Positions 17,985 to 25,378 of a stretch of 32,695 nt of DNA are shown here, piece by piece; positions within the stretch are counted from its first letter, which is position 1; the number at the start of each line of letters is the position of its first letter. Origin of the DNA: JACKFB01 sp041389525 (GTDB taxonomy: Bacteria; Myxococcota_A; UBA9042; PHBI01; JACKFB01). The DNA lies in the NCBI GenBank assembly GCA_041389525.1, contig JAWKRR010000073.1, positions 1 through 32,695 of the forward strand. The letters run 5' to 3'. The notes under the pieces were generated by a model. That model did no database searches. It saw only the letters and a list, made by a program, of their open reading frames with translations, and had not been told where the DNA came from. The position numbers and the translations under genes were made by a program.

Positions 17985-18283
17985 CGGGCCTCCTCGGGTG
18001 CGGCGGCGCCGCGGGGCCCTCCGGTACCACAGGGTGGGGGCGGGTGAGAAGGTGTTCCCATCTTCGGACGGAGCGGGGCGCTGGCGACGTCGTTTCGGGG
18101 GCTTGCGAGGGGGGGCGCTCGCCGAGCGCGAGGAGCCGACGCGCGGGAGGCCGCGAAAGCGCGTGAGCGGGCCGGGAGGCGGGAGAATGTGGGGACGCCC
18201 TCTGCAAGGCGCTCAAGAAATCGGCGTGGCGTGACGAAGGACTACGAGACGACTCACGCGATGCGCGCTGCCGAGGAACGGAG
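17985..18283. other. Divergent intergenic region between flippase and TPR genes
   Basis: These 299 bp hold no supportable gene. They contain a perfect palindrome (18115-18129) and a G-rich stretch before it. No -35/-10 pair good enough to name was found for either flanking gene, although promoters for both must lie here. Confidence 0.5.
18115..18129. repeat. Perfect palindrome GCGCTCG-C-CGAGCGC
   Basis: Fifteen base pairs of perfect dyad symmetry about a central C lie midway between two divergent genes. It could be an operator or a short stem with a GCC loop. In GC-rich DNA short palindromes are not rare, so confidence is limited. Confidence 0.35.
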
Positions 18284-19270
18284 ATGGGGCGACCACAAGC
18301 GACGATGGATGCGGCCGCGATTCCCGCCAAGCGCGGGCTCGTGGATGAGCAGCCCGAGGGGACGCGCACGCAGGTGGCGATCCTCGTGGCGCTCTTCGTG
18401 GGCATCGGGGTCATGACCGGCGTCGCCATCAGCCTTGGCGCGTTCGGGGGGCCCGGGCAGGAGGAGTTCGGCTGGACGAAGCCGCGCGGCGTCGATCCCA
18501 AGGGGGTGGCGCGGGCGAAGTCGCTCAAGGCGGGGGCCGCGGCCTCCGTGGACAGCCTGCTCGCGCCGGTCGCTGACTCCATGCTCGAGGAGGCGCTGCG
18601 CGATCTGCCCGAGGGGCTCGCGGAGGCCTCCGGCTCGAACCCCGCGCAGGCCGCGCACACCGAGGCCCCGCCGACTCCCAGCGACGTGTACCACGACCTC
18701 CGCGACGCGGACGGGAAGGCGATCCCGTCGACGCCGGGCGCGAAGTCGGTGACCTTCGGCGGGATGCCCGAGGTGCGGCCGAAGCAGGGGGATTCCAAAC
18801 GCGAGGCCGCCGGTGCGAGCGTCGGGGCAAACGCCGAGCCCGACGACGCGGCCGCCGCGGGGCGAGCTCGGAAGGCCGAGGCGCCCGCCGCCAAACCGAC
18901 GTCCGCGATTCCGGCCGCCAACGTCGGGGCCGCGCTCAACACCGCGCGGCGGCAGATGGGTGCCGGAGCGCCCGACCAGGCCATCGAAGGGTTCCGGGCT
19001 GTGCTGGCGGCGGATCCGACCAGCAGCAAAGCGCGCCTCGGCTTGGCTCAAGCGCTCTACGAGAGCAACCGCACCACCGAGGCCCGCGGCGAGGTCAAGC
19101 GCTTGCTCGAGGCCGAGCCGACCCACGGTCGCGCGCTCTTGCTGATGGGCTCTATCGCCCAGGAGCAGGGGCCGGTCTCCGAGGCGAAGGCCTACTACAA
19201 GCTCTACCTGAAGCACTACCCGACCGGCACCAGCTCCCCCGAGGTGCGGGCGATTCTAGACCGGCTCTAG
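18284..19270 (+). CDS. Single-pass membrane protein with C-terminal TPR domain
   Basis: This is a 328-residue protein with a cytoplasmic N-terminus (about 28 residues) and one transmembrane helix (about residues 29-53, VAILVALFVGIGVMTGVAISLGA, given in two parts: VAILVALFVGIG and VMTGVAISLGA). A long Ala/Pro/Glu-rich, probably disordered region follows (55-225). At the C-terminus are two to three tetratricopeptide repeats: residues about 225-320 hold helices such as QAIEGFRAVLAADPTSSKAR, LGLAQALYESNRTTEARGEV and GSIAQEQGPVSEAKAYYKLY. TPRs bind partner proteins, so this looks like a periplasm-facing adaptor. The ATG at 18284 has GAGGA 6 nt upstream; ATG 18305 is an alternative. It converges with ssb, with a branched inverted repeat between them. 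Confidence 0.8.
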   Translation: MGRPQATMDAAAIPAKRGLVDEQPEGTRTQVAILVALFVGIGVMTGVAISLGAFGGPGQEEFGWTKPRGVDPKGVARAKSLKAGAAASVDSLLAPVADSMLEEALRDLPEGLAEASGSNPAQAAHTEAPPTPSDVYHDLRDADGKAIPSTPGAKSVTFGGMPEVRPKQGDSKREAAGASVGANAEPDDAAAAGRARKAEAPAAKPTSAIPAANVGAALNTARRQMGAGAPDQAIEGFRAVLAADPTSSKARLGLAQALYESNRTTEARGEVKRLLEAEPTHGRALLLMGSIAQEQGPVSEAKAYYKLYLKHYPTGTSSPEVRAILDRL

Positions 19271-19281
19271 CGGGAGTTCTC

Positions 19282-19329
19282 GCGACACCCGTCGGCCCGA
19301 GGCCGCGCCCATGAAGGGCGTGGTGTCGC
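19282..19329. repeat. Branched inverted repeat (three-way-junction fold) between TPR gene and ssb
   Basis: Outer 8-bp arms GCGACACC (19282-19289) and GGTGTCGC (19322-19329) enclose two further perfect 5-bp hairpins placed side by side. These are CGGCC-cga-GGCCG (19293-19305) and CGCCC-atgaa-GGGCG (19306-19320). Almost every base is paired. It sits in a 63-bp gap between convergent stop codons, so a bidirectional terminator is the simplest role; there is no U-tract. Confidence 0.5.
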
Positions 19330-19333
19330 CGGC

Positions 19334-19954
19334 CTAGAACGGGATGTCGTCGTCGTCGTAAAACCCGGGGTCGTTGCCCTGAGGCGGTCCGCCCTGCGCA
19401 GGAGCACCGCCGCCCGTGTCACGACCGCCGCCCGTGTCGCGACCGCCACCCATGTCACGACCGCCGCCCGTGTCGCGACCGCCGCCGCCGCCGGTGTTGC
19501 CGCCGCGCTGCTGACCGCCGCCGCCGCCGTAGCCGCCGCCGCCACCACCACCGCCGTAACCGCCACCACCGCCGCCGCCGTAGCCGCCGCCCTGCTGCGC
19601 GCCCTGCCCTCCGGACTGGCCGCTGTCCAGGAAGGTCATCTGGTCGGCGATGATCTCGGTCGTGTACTTCTTCTGCCCGCTCTGCTGGTCATCCCACGAG
19701 CGCGTCTGCAGCCGCCCCTCGATGTAGACCTTGCGCCCCTTCGCCAGGTAGCGCTGCGCCAGCTCCGCGAGCTGATTCCACACCACCACGCGGTGCCACT
19801 CGGTCTCCTCGCGGCGATTCCCCTCGCGGTCCTTGTAGTTGCGCGACGTCGCCAGCGACAAGGTCGCGACCTGCTGTCCCGACGGCGTCGTGCGCACCTC
19901 GGGGTCGGCCCCGAGATTCCCGATAAGAATCACCTTGTTGACACTTCCGGACAT
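19334..19954 (-). CDS. ssb: Single-stranded DNA-binding protein
   Basis: SSB coats single-stranded DNA in replication, repair and recombination. The OB fold occupies residues 1-112: MSGSVNKVILIGNLGADPEVR at the start, TETEWHRV-type strand as REETEWHRVVVWNQLAELA, then KGRKVYIEGRLQTRSW and a TEIIADQMTFL strand. The linker (about 113-195) is unusually rich in Gly with Tyr, Gln, Arg and Asp, including four near-identical six-residue units. The tip DDDDIPF is the standard acidic docking peptide for partner proteins, so the gene is complete. The ATG at 19954 follows GGGGAGA and lies 2 nt beyond the stop of pepA, implying cotranscription with that gene. At 206 residues it is somewhat longer than E. 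coli SSB because of the linker. Confidence 0.97.
   Translation of the reverse strand: MSGSVNKVILIGNLGADPEVRTTPSGQQVATLSLATSRNYKDREGNRREETEWHRVVVWNQLAELAQRYLAKGRKVYIEGRLQTRSWDDQQSGQKKYTTEIIADQMTFLDSGQSGGQGAQQGGGYGGGGGGGYGGGGGGGGYGGGGGQQRGGNTGGGGGRDTGGGRDMGGGRDTGGGRDTGGGAPAQGGPPQGNDPGFYDDDDIPF
19412..19483. repeat. Four 18-bp tandem repeats inside ssb
   Basis: Four consecutive copies of an 18-bp unit encode RD(T/M)GGG repeats in the SSB linker. Copies differ at one or two bases (T/C in the GTCACG/GTCGCG position and one ACCCAT variant). Slippage could change linker length here. Confidence 0.7.
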
Positions 19955-19956
19955 GG

Positions 19957-21432
19957 CTAGATCTCCCCGCGCACGAGCTCGATGAGGGTCATCACCGCGA
20001 AGCCCGTGCCGCCCTTGGGCACGTAGCCGTCAGCCTTGTCGGCGTAGGCGGGGCCGGCGATGTCCAGGTGGCACCACTTGGTGTCCCCGACGAATTCCTT
20101 GAGGAAGAGCGCGGCCGTGATGGCCCCGCCCCAGCGCGCGCCGACGTTCTTCAGGTCGGCGTTCGGCGTCTTGAGCATGGACTCGAGCTTCTTCTCAAGC
20201 GGCATCGGCCACACCGACTCGCCGGCGGCCTTGGCCGCGGACTGGACGCGCGAGCCGAAGGCCTCATCGCTGCTGAAGAGCCCGGCCGTGTTGGGCCCGA
20301 GCGCGATGACGCAGGCGCCGGTCAGGGTCGCCAGATCCACGATGCGGTCGACCTTCAGCCGCTCGGCGTAGCACAGCGCGTCCGCCAGAATCAGCCGGCC
20401 CTCCGCGTCGGTGTTCATCACCTCGACGGACTTGCCGTTGAGCGAGCGCACGATGTCGCCCACCTTGTACGCGATGCCGTTCACGAGGTTCTCGGCCGAC
20501 GGGATGATGCCGTGCACGATGTACGGCGAACCCAGCGCGGCCACGGCCTTCATGGCTCCCAGCACCGCCGCGGCGCCGGCCATGTCCATCTTCATGTCCT
20601 CCATCGATGCCGAGGGCTTGAGGCTGTAGCCGCCGGAGTCGAAGGTGACGCCCTTGCCCACCAGCGCGATGCTCGGCGTCTTCGCCTTCGCGCCCTTGGG
20701 CTTGTACGTCAGGTGGATGAAGCGCGGCTCCTTGTCGCTGCCGATGCCGACGGCGTCGAGGAGGTTCATGCCGCGTCGCTGAATCTCGGCGCGGTCGAAG
20801 ATCTCGAGCTCGAGCCCGTGCTCGCGGGCGATCTCGGACGCGACCTCGGCCAGCCGCTCCGGCGTGACCTCGATGGGCGGCCCGTTGACCAGGTCGCGGG
20901 CCATGTTGACCGAGGTCGCCACCGTGGCCGCCTGGCTGATCGCGGTCTTCGCGGCCTTGGCGTCTGCACCCGACGAGGCCAGCACGAACTTCACGCAGGA
21001 GGCCGCCTCGTTGTCGCTGGTCTTCCACTTATCGTAGCGATAAGCCCCCAACACGGCGCCCTCGACCGCGGCGCCGATAGACGGCAGGTCAGCGGCCAGC
21101 ACCAAGGCGGCGCCCTTCAGCTTGCGCGAGTTCGCCTCCTTGACCAGCAGAGAGGCCAGCCCGCGCTGGTCCAGCGCCGTGGCCGCCCCGGCCTTGCCCG
21201 CGCCCAGCAGGAGCACCCGCTTCGACTTGCCGTCGGGCGTGTGCACCAGCAGCCGCTTGCCCGTCTCGCCCTTGAACCCCTCTTCCTTCGCGATGCGGCT
21301 CAACATCCCGCCCGTCCGGGCATCCGCCGCCTCGAAGGCAGCGCCGCGCTTGGCGTCGTCGGCGAAGACCGGGACCCCGAGCAGCGGGGTCTCCAATGTG
21401 GCAACGTCAGCCGTATGTAGCTTGAATTCCAT
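19957..21432 (-). CDS. pepA: Leucyl aminopeptidase (M17 family)
   Basis: This is a cytosolic two-metal aminopeptidase that releases N-terminal residues during peptide turnover. The 491-residue protein has the M17 layout: a variable N-terminal domain (1-170) and a conserved C-terminal catalytic domain. The motif GKGVTFDSGG supplies the metal-binding and catalytic Lys at residue 260. MKMDMAGAAAV gives a metal-binding Asp, and NTDAEGR (340-346) gives further Asp/Glu ligands. These positions sit about ten residues before their E. coli PepA counterparts, consistent with a shorter N-terminus. I start at ATG 21432 (MEFKLHTADV). Its nearest Shine-Dalgarno-like GAGGAG is 12 nt away, which is long; the upstream extension in the same frame looks non-coding. 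It is followed 2 nt later by ssb. Some PepA proteins also bind DNA as regulators, which cannot be judged here. Confidence 0.95.
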   Translation of the reverse strand: MEFKLHTADVATLETPLLGVPVFADDAKRGAAFEAADARTGGMLSRIAKEEGFKGETGKRLLVHTPDGKSKRVLLLGAGKAGAATALDQRGLASLLVKEANSRKLKGAALVLAADLPSIGAAVEGAVLGAYRYDKWKTSDNEAASCVKFVLASSGADAKAAKTAISQAATVATSVNMARDLVNGPPIEVTPERLAEVASEIAREHGLELEIFDRAEIQRRGMNLLDAVGIGSDKEPRFIHLTYKPKGAKAKTPSIALVGKGVTFDSGGYSLKPSASMEDMKMDMAGAAAVLGAMKAVAALGSPYIVHGIIPSAENLVNGIAYKVGDIVRSLNGKSVEVMNTDAEGRLILADALCYAERLKVDRIVDLATLTGACVIALGPNTAGLFSSDEAFGSRVQSAAKAAGESVWPMPLEKKLESMLKTPNADLKNVGARWGGAITAALFLKEFVGDTKWCHLDIAGPAYADKADGYVPKGGTGFAVMTLIELVRGEI

Positions 21433-21584
21433 GAACTTACAGTTCTCCTCGTGGCCTTCGATGCGGCGCGTGATCGGCCACTGTTCAAACCACAACAGGG
21501 GTCCGGCCGCAAGCCTGTGGGCCCGCTTGAGGCGCTTGCGCGTTGGCTGGCCGGGGGCGCGCGCCTCGGCTACCATGCCTCGCC

Positions 21585-22781
21585 ATGCATCCCATCGTGG
21601 TTCACAAATACGGCGGCAGCTCGCTCGCAGACCTCGACCGCGTCCGCGCCGTCGCCCAGCGCATCGTCGACACGGTGCGCGCCGGACACCGCGTCGTCGC
21701 CGTCGTCAGCGCGATGGGGAAGACCACCGACGAGCTGCTCCAGCGCGCCAAGGGCCTCGCGCAGAACCCCAACCCGCGCGAGCTGGACATGCTGTTGTCC
21801 ACCGGCGAGCGCGTGTCGACGGCGCTCTTGGCCATCGCCATCAGCGAGCTTGGCACGCCCGCGGTGTCGTTCACCGGCTCGCAGTCGGGCGTCATCACCA
21901 ACACCCGCCACAACCGCGCGCGCATCATCGAGGTCCGCCCCTACCGCGTGCTGGACGAGCTGGACGCCGGCAAGGTCGTGATCATCGCAGGCTACCAGGG
22001 CGTCAGCTACGCCCGTGAGATTACGACCTTGGGCCGCGGCGGCACCGACACGACCGCCGTCGCCATGGCCAGCGCGCTGGGCGCCGAATACTGCGAGATC
22101 TGTAGCGACGTCGACGGCGTCTACACGGCGGACCCGCGCATCGTGACCGACGCCGCGCGCCTGGATTCGCTCGATCACGACGCGATGGTCGCCCTGGCGC
22201 GCCACGGCAGCCGCGTGCTGAACCAAGACTGCGTCGAGTACGCGTCGCGGCACGGCGTCGCCATCTTCGCCAAGTCCACCTTCGGGCCGCGGGACGACAC
22301 CGGGACGGTGGTGCGCGTCAACCCGGGCGTCGAAGCCTCGCCGGTCACCGCCATCGCCCACCGCCTGCGCCTGGGCGAGATCACCCTGGCGGCCGACCGC
22401 GACCCGGGGGAGCTCCTGGACGCCATGGACCGCCACGGCGCCTATGCCGAGGCCCTCGACGGCGGCGGCGACCGACCGCTCAACCTCTCCTTTCCGCTCG
22501 ACGACGCCCACCGACTCGAGGCGCTGGGCGCCCGGCTCCGCGAGCTCTTCGGCGACGCGGTGACCCTGCGCACCGACCGCGGCAGCGTCACCGTGGTGGG
22601 GCACGGCCTGGGCGACGAGCCCACGCTGCTGCGCCGTGTTGTCGCCACAGCCCGAGATCTCTGCGGCGGCACCCCGCCCCTTCGCCTCGGCCCCCTCGCC
22701 GTCACCCTGACCGTCGCCGAGGCGCAGGTGGCCGACCTGGTGCGGCGGCTGCACGCCGAGCTGCTCGGGGGGCGCGCGTGA
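21585..22781 (+). CDS. lysC: Aspartate kinase
   Basis: The enzyme phosphorylates aspartate, the first step towards lysine, diaminopimelate, threonine and methionine. The 398-residue protein has the kinase signature KYGGSS (residues 8-13), STGERVS, the GRGGTDTTAVA segment and the SDVDGVYTADPR substrate/ATP region. Two ACT-type regulatory regions follow from about residue 245. The second one is divergent: it lacks the usual INIEMISTSEIKISVVV-like strand and reads TPPLRLGPLAVTLTV instead. The ATG at 21585 starts the conserved N-terminus; only a weak ribosome site precedes it. The TGA overlaps the GTG start of the next gene by 4 nt (GTGA), so a surface lipoprotein is translationally coupled to a biosynthetic enzyme. 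Confidence 0.95.
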   Translation: MHPIVVHKYGGSSLADLDRVRAVAQRIVDTVRAGHRVVAVVSAMGKTTDELLQRAKGLAQNPNPRELDMLLSTGERVSTALLAIAISELGTPAVSFTGSQSGVITNTRHNRARIIEVRPYRVLDELDAGKVVIIAGYQGVSYAREITTLGRGGTDTTAVAMASALGAEYCEICSDVDGVYTADPRIVTDAARLDSLDHDAMVALARHGSRVLNQDCVEYASRHGVAIFAKSTFGPRDDTGTVVRVNPGVEASPVTAIAHRLRLGEITLAADRDPGELLDAMDRHGAYAEALDGGGDRPLNLSFPLDDAHRLEALGARLRELFGDAVTLRTDRGSVTVVGHGLGDEPTLLRRVVATARDLCGGTPPLRLGPLAVTLTVAEAQVADLVRRLHAELLGGRA

Positions 22782-25378
22782 CCCGCTTTTTCGTAGTCGT
22801 CGCCTTGGTTTTTTCAACCTACGCCTGCGGCGGCGGTGGCAGCAGCGGCGGCCCGGACGCGGGCGCACCCGACACCGTCAGCGACGCCGGCCGCGACGCC
22901 GAGCCCGACATCGACGACCCCACCGGCGACATCGGCAAGCCCGACACCCCCGGGCTGGAAAATGCGCCGCCCGTGCTCGCGCGCATCGGCGACCGGGTCG
23001 CCACCGTGGGCGAGGCGCTGACCATCGTGGTGGAGGGCGAGGACCCCGACCAGACGCCGCTGACCTACAGCGTCTTCGGCACGCTGCCCGAGGGCGCGAA
23101 GTTCATCAAAGCCGAGCGCCGCTTCGAGTGGACGCCGCAGACCGCGCCCGACACGGTCTTCCTGACCTTCGTCGTCAGCGACGGGCAGGCCTTCGACCGC
23201 GAGACGGTGCGCATCGAGGTCGTGACCGAGAAGGGCGCGCACGAGCCGGTCTTCACGGCCATCGGCGACCAGATCGTGACGGTGGGCAAGGCCTACGACC
23301 TGACGCTGCGCGCCACCGACGCCGACGGCGACACCGTGGTCTACGGGCAGGTCGGCGACCTCCCGACCGGCGCCACGCTCAACGACCAGACCGGCGTCTT
23401 CTCGTGGGTGCCGCCGTCGACCCTGGCCGGCAAGACCGTGCGCGTGACGTTCACCGCCAGCGACGGCGCCCTCACCGCGCGGCTGGAGGTGAGCTTCGTC
23501 GTGCGGGTGACCGGCGGCGCGGGCCCGGGACCGCCGGTCTTCGGCGCGCTGGCCCCCGTGACGGCGCAGGTCGGCACCCCCGTCACCGTGACGCTGGCCG
23601 CGACGGACCCCGATGGGGACACGCTGACCTTCGCGGTCTACGGCGAGAACCTCGACGGCGCCTCGCTGTCCGGCGCGAAGTACACCTACACGGCCCCCGC
23701 CGCGGCCGCCGGCAAGGCCTTCGTCGTGACCTTCTCGGTGACCGACGGCGTCTACACGGCCTTCGCGTCGCTGGACATCACGGTCGCGAAGACCACGACC
23801 ACCGGCAACCCCGACTGCAAAGACGACGCGGGCGAGCCCAACGAGAGCGCGGCCCAGGCGACGCCCTTGGCCATCGGCGACCTCGCGGCCAGCATCTGCG
23901 ACACCACCCTGGTGCCCATCGACCTCGACTGGTACGTGCTGACCATCCCGGCCGGCCGCACGCTGGAGCTGGACATCAGTTTTGACGCCGCCGCGGGGGA
24001 CCTGGACCTCTTCCTGCTGGACTCGGCGGAGAAGATCCTCGCCAGCAGCGAGACGGCCGCGAGTGCTGAGTCGCTGAGCTGGGCGGCGAGCAGCGAGACC
24101 AAGGTCTACGTGGTCGTCGCCGGCGTGGGCCAGGAGAGCTTCCACATGGCCTACGCCCTGAGCGCGAAGCTCACCGAGGCCGCCCAGTGCACGCCGGACG
24201 CCAGCGAGCCCAACGACAGCTTCGGGGCGGCCAAGGCGCTGCCCCCCGCCGGCTCGCAGCGGTCGATCTGCCCGGGAGACATCGACTTCTACTCGGTGGA
24301 GCTGGGCTGCGGGGAGACGCTGGTGGCCAGCCTGGACACCCTGGGGATGGCCGACCTCGATCTCGGGCTGTGGCGTTCGGCGAGCGACACGGCGCCCGTG
24401 GCGCAGTCGGCCACGCTGGCGTCGGTCGAGACGGTCTCGCTGGCGAAGATCCCCTCGGCCGGGACGTGGTTTTTGCGGGTCTCGGGGTATCCGCCGGGGT
24501 CGGCTGCCGGCAGCTACACGCTGAGCGCCGAGCACAGCGGGGCCTGCGCCGAGGACGCGCTGGGCCCCCACGCTACCGCGGCGAGCGCGGCGCCGCTCAG
24601 CGGAGCCGAGGGCGAGCACCTCGGGCTGCGCGTGTGCTGCGCCCCCGACTGGTTCTCTGTGACCGCACCGCCGGGAGACGACGTGCTGGTGGGCGCCACG
24701 GCGACGGGTCCGGGCGAGCTGACGCTGACGGCCTTCGCGCCGGACGGGACCACGCCGCTCGACTCCGGCGGGCCCTCGGCGACCACCGCCACCGTCGGCG
24801 CGACCGTGCCGGCGGGTGGCTCGGTGCTGGTCCGCGTGCAGGCGCCCATCGGAAAGACCTACGATCTCGAATGGTTGGTGAGCAAGGGCGAGGGGCCGCC
24901 CCCGACGGGGTGCACCAAGCTGAGCTGCCCGCTCTACGACGTCTGCGACGCCACCAGCGGCGAGTGCGTCAGCGACTTCTGCCTCGACGCGGGCGAGTGC
25001 CCTGGCAGCCACGCGTGCCTCGACACCTACTGCGCGCCGCCCTGTGCGGTGGCCGCCGACTGCCGAAAGGCGCTGGGCTACACCTGCAAGGGCTTCTCTG
25101 ACGGCCTGCACTGCGGCATCGCCGGCTCGGGCGCACCCGGCGGGGCCTGCTACGACCACGTGGACTGCGCCGCCCAAGACGTGTGCACGTTCTCGGCCGC
25201 CAAAGGCTATTGCGCCACGCTCGGCTGCAGCGAGGGCGGCGTCACCTGTCCCGCAGGCACCACCTGCCGCCCGCACCCCGCCGGCGGCACGCTCTGCGCG
25301 AAGCAGTGTTCAAAATCCAGCGATTGCCGAGTCGGCGATGGGTACGATTGTACGGAGGGCGTGTGTCTGCCGAAGTAA
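22778..25378 (+). CDS. Multidomain lipoprotein: Ig-like repeats, PPC domains, Cys-rich tail
   Basis: This is an 866-residue predicted lipoprotein. The signal peptide ends in STYAC with Cys17, a somewhat unusual lipobox, followed by a Gly/Asp/Pro-rich linker. Residues about 64-338 hold three cadherin/putative-Ig-like repeats, each with a VGxxxTVTLxATDPDGDxLTF-type core. Residues about 350-700 contain pre-peptidase C-terminal-like domains introduced by DAGEPNESAAQATPL and DASEPNDSFGAAKAL and holding DLDLFLLD and IDFYSVEL strands. A third, degenerate copy follows. The last 160 residues carry about 26 Cys in Dickkopf-like motifs (CDATSGECVSDFC, CAVAADCRKALGYTC), ending CLPK. No catalytic motif is visible; an adhesive or substrate-binding surface role is likely. 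GTG 22778 overlaps the lysC stop. The 3' end overlaps the methyltransferase start by 16 nt. Confidence 0.85.
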   Translation: MTRFFVVVALVFSTYACGGGGSSGGPDAGAPDTVSDAGRDAEPDIDDPTGDIGKPDTPGLENAPPVLARIGDRVATVGEALTIVVEGEDPDQTPLTYSVFGTLPEGAKFIKAERRFEWTPQTAPDTVFLTFVVSDGQAFDRETVRIEVVTEKGAHEPVFTAIGDQIVTVGKAYDLTLRATDADGDTVVYGQVGDLPTGATLNDQTGVFSWVPPSTLAGKTVRVTFTASDGALTARLEVSFVVRVTGGAGPGPPVFGALAPVTAQVGTPVTVTLAATDPDGDTLTFAVYGENLDGASLSGAKYTYTAPAAAAGKAFVVTFSVTDGVYTAFASLDITVAKTTTTGNPDCKDDAGEPNESAAQATPLAIGDLAASICDTTLVPIDLDWYVLTIPAGRTLELDISFDAAAGDLDLFLLDSAEKILASSETAASAESLSWAASSETKVYVVVAGVGQESFHMAYALSAKLTEAAQCTPDASEPNDSFGAAKALPPAGSQRSICPGDIDFYSVELGCGETLVASLDTLGMADLDLGLWRSASDTAPVAQSATLASVETVSLAKIPSAGTWFLRVSGYPPGSAAGSYTLSAEHSGACAEDALGPHATAASAAPLSGAEGEHLGLRVCCAPDWFSVTAPPGDDVLVGATATGPGELTLTAFAPDGTTPLDSGGPSATTATVGATVPAGGSVLVRVQAPIGKTYDLEWLVSKGEGPPPTGCTKLSCPLYDVCDATSGECVSDFCLDAGECPGSHACLDTYCAPPCAVAADCRKALGYTCKGFSDGLHCGIAGSGAPGGACYDHVDCAAQDVCTFSAAKGYCATLGCSEGGVTCPAGTTCRPHPAGGTLCAKQCSKSSDCRVGDGYDCTEGVCLPK

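Noticed and set aside
15943..19029. Minus-strand 1,028-codon open frame spanning three genes
   Set aside because: Only its last 151 codons are the real small lipoprotein. The rest is Pro/Arg-rich sequence out of frame with the flippase and antisense to the TPR gene.
19412..19483. Short regularly spaced repeats as a possible CRISPR array
   Set aside because: The units are contiguous 18-bp repeats without spacers and encode the in-frame SSB linker.
22814..25276. Minus-strand 820-codon frame opposite the PPC/Ig-like lipoprotein
   Set aside because: Low-information Arg/Ala/Gly/Val sequence with no domain; the plus strand has clear repeats and ordered Cys motifs.
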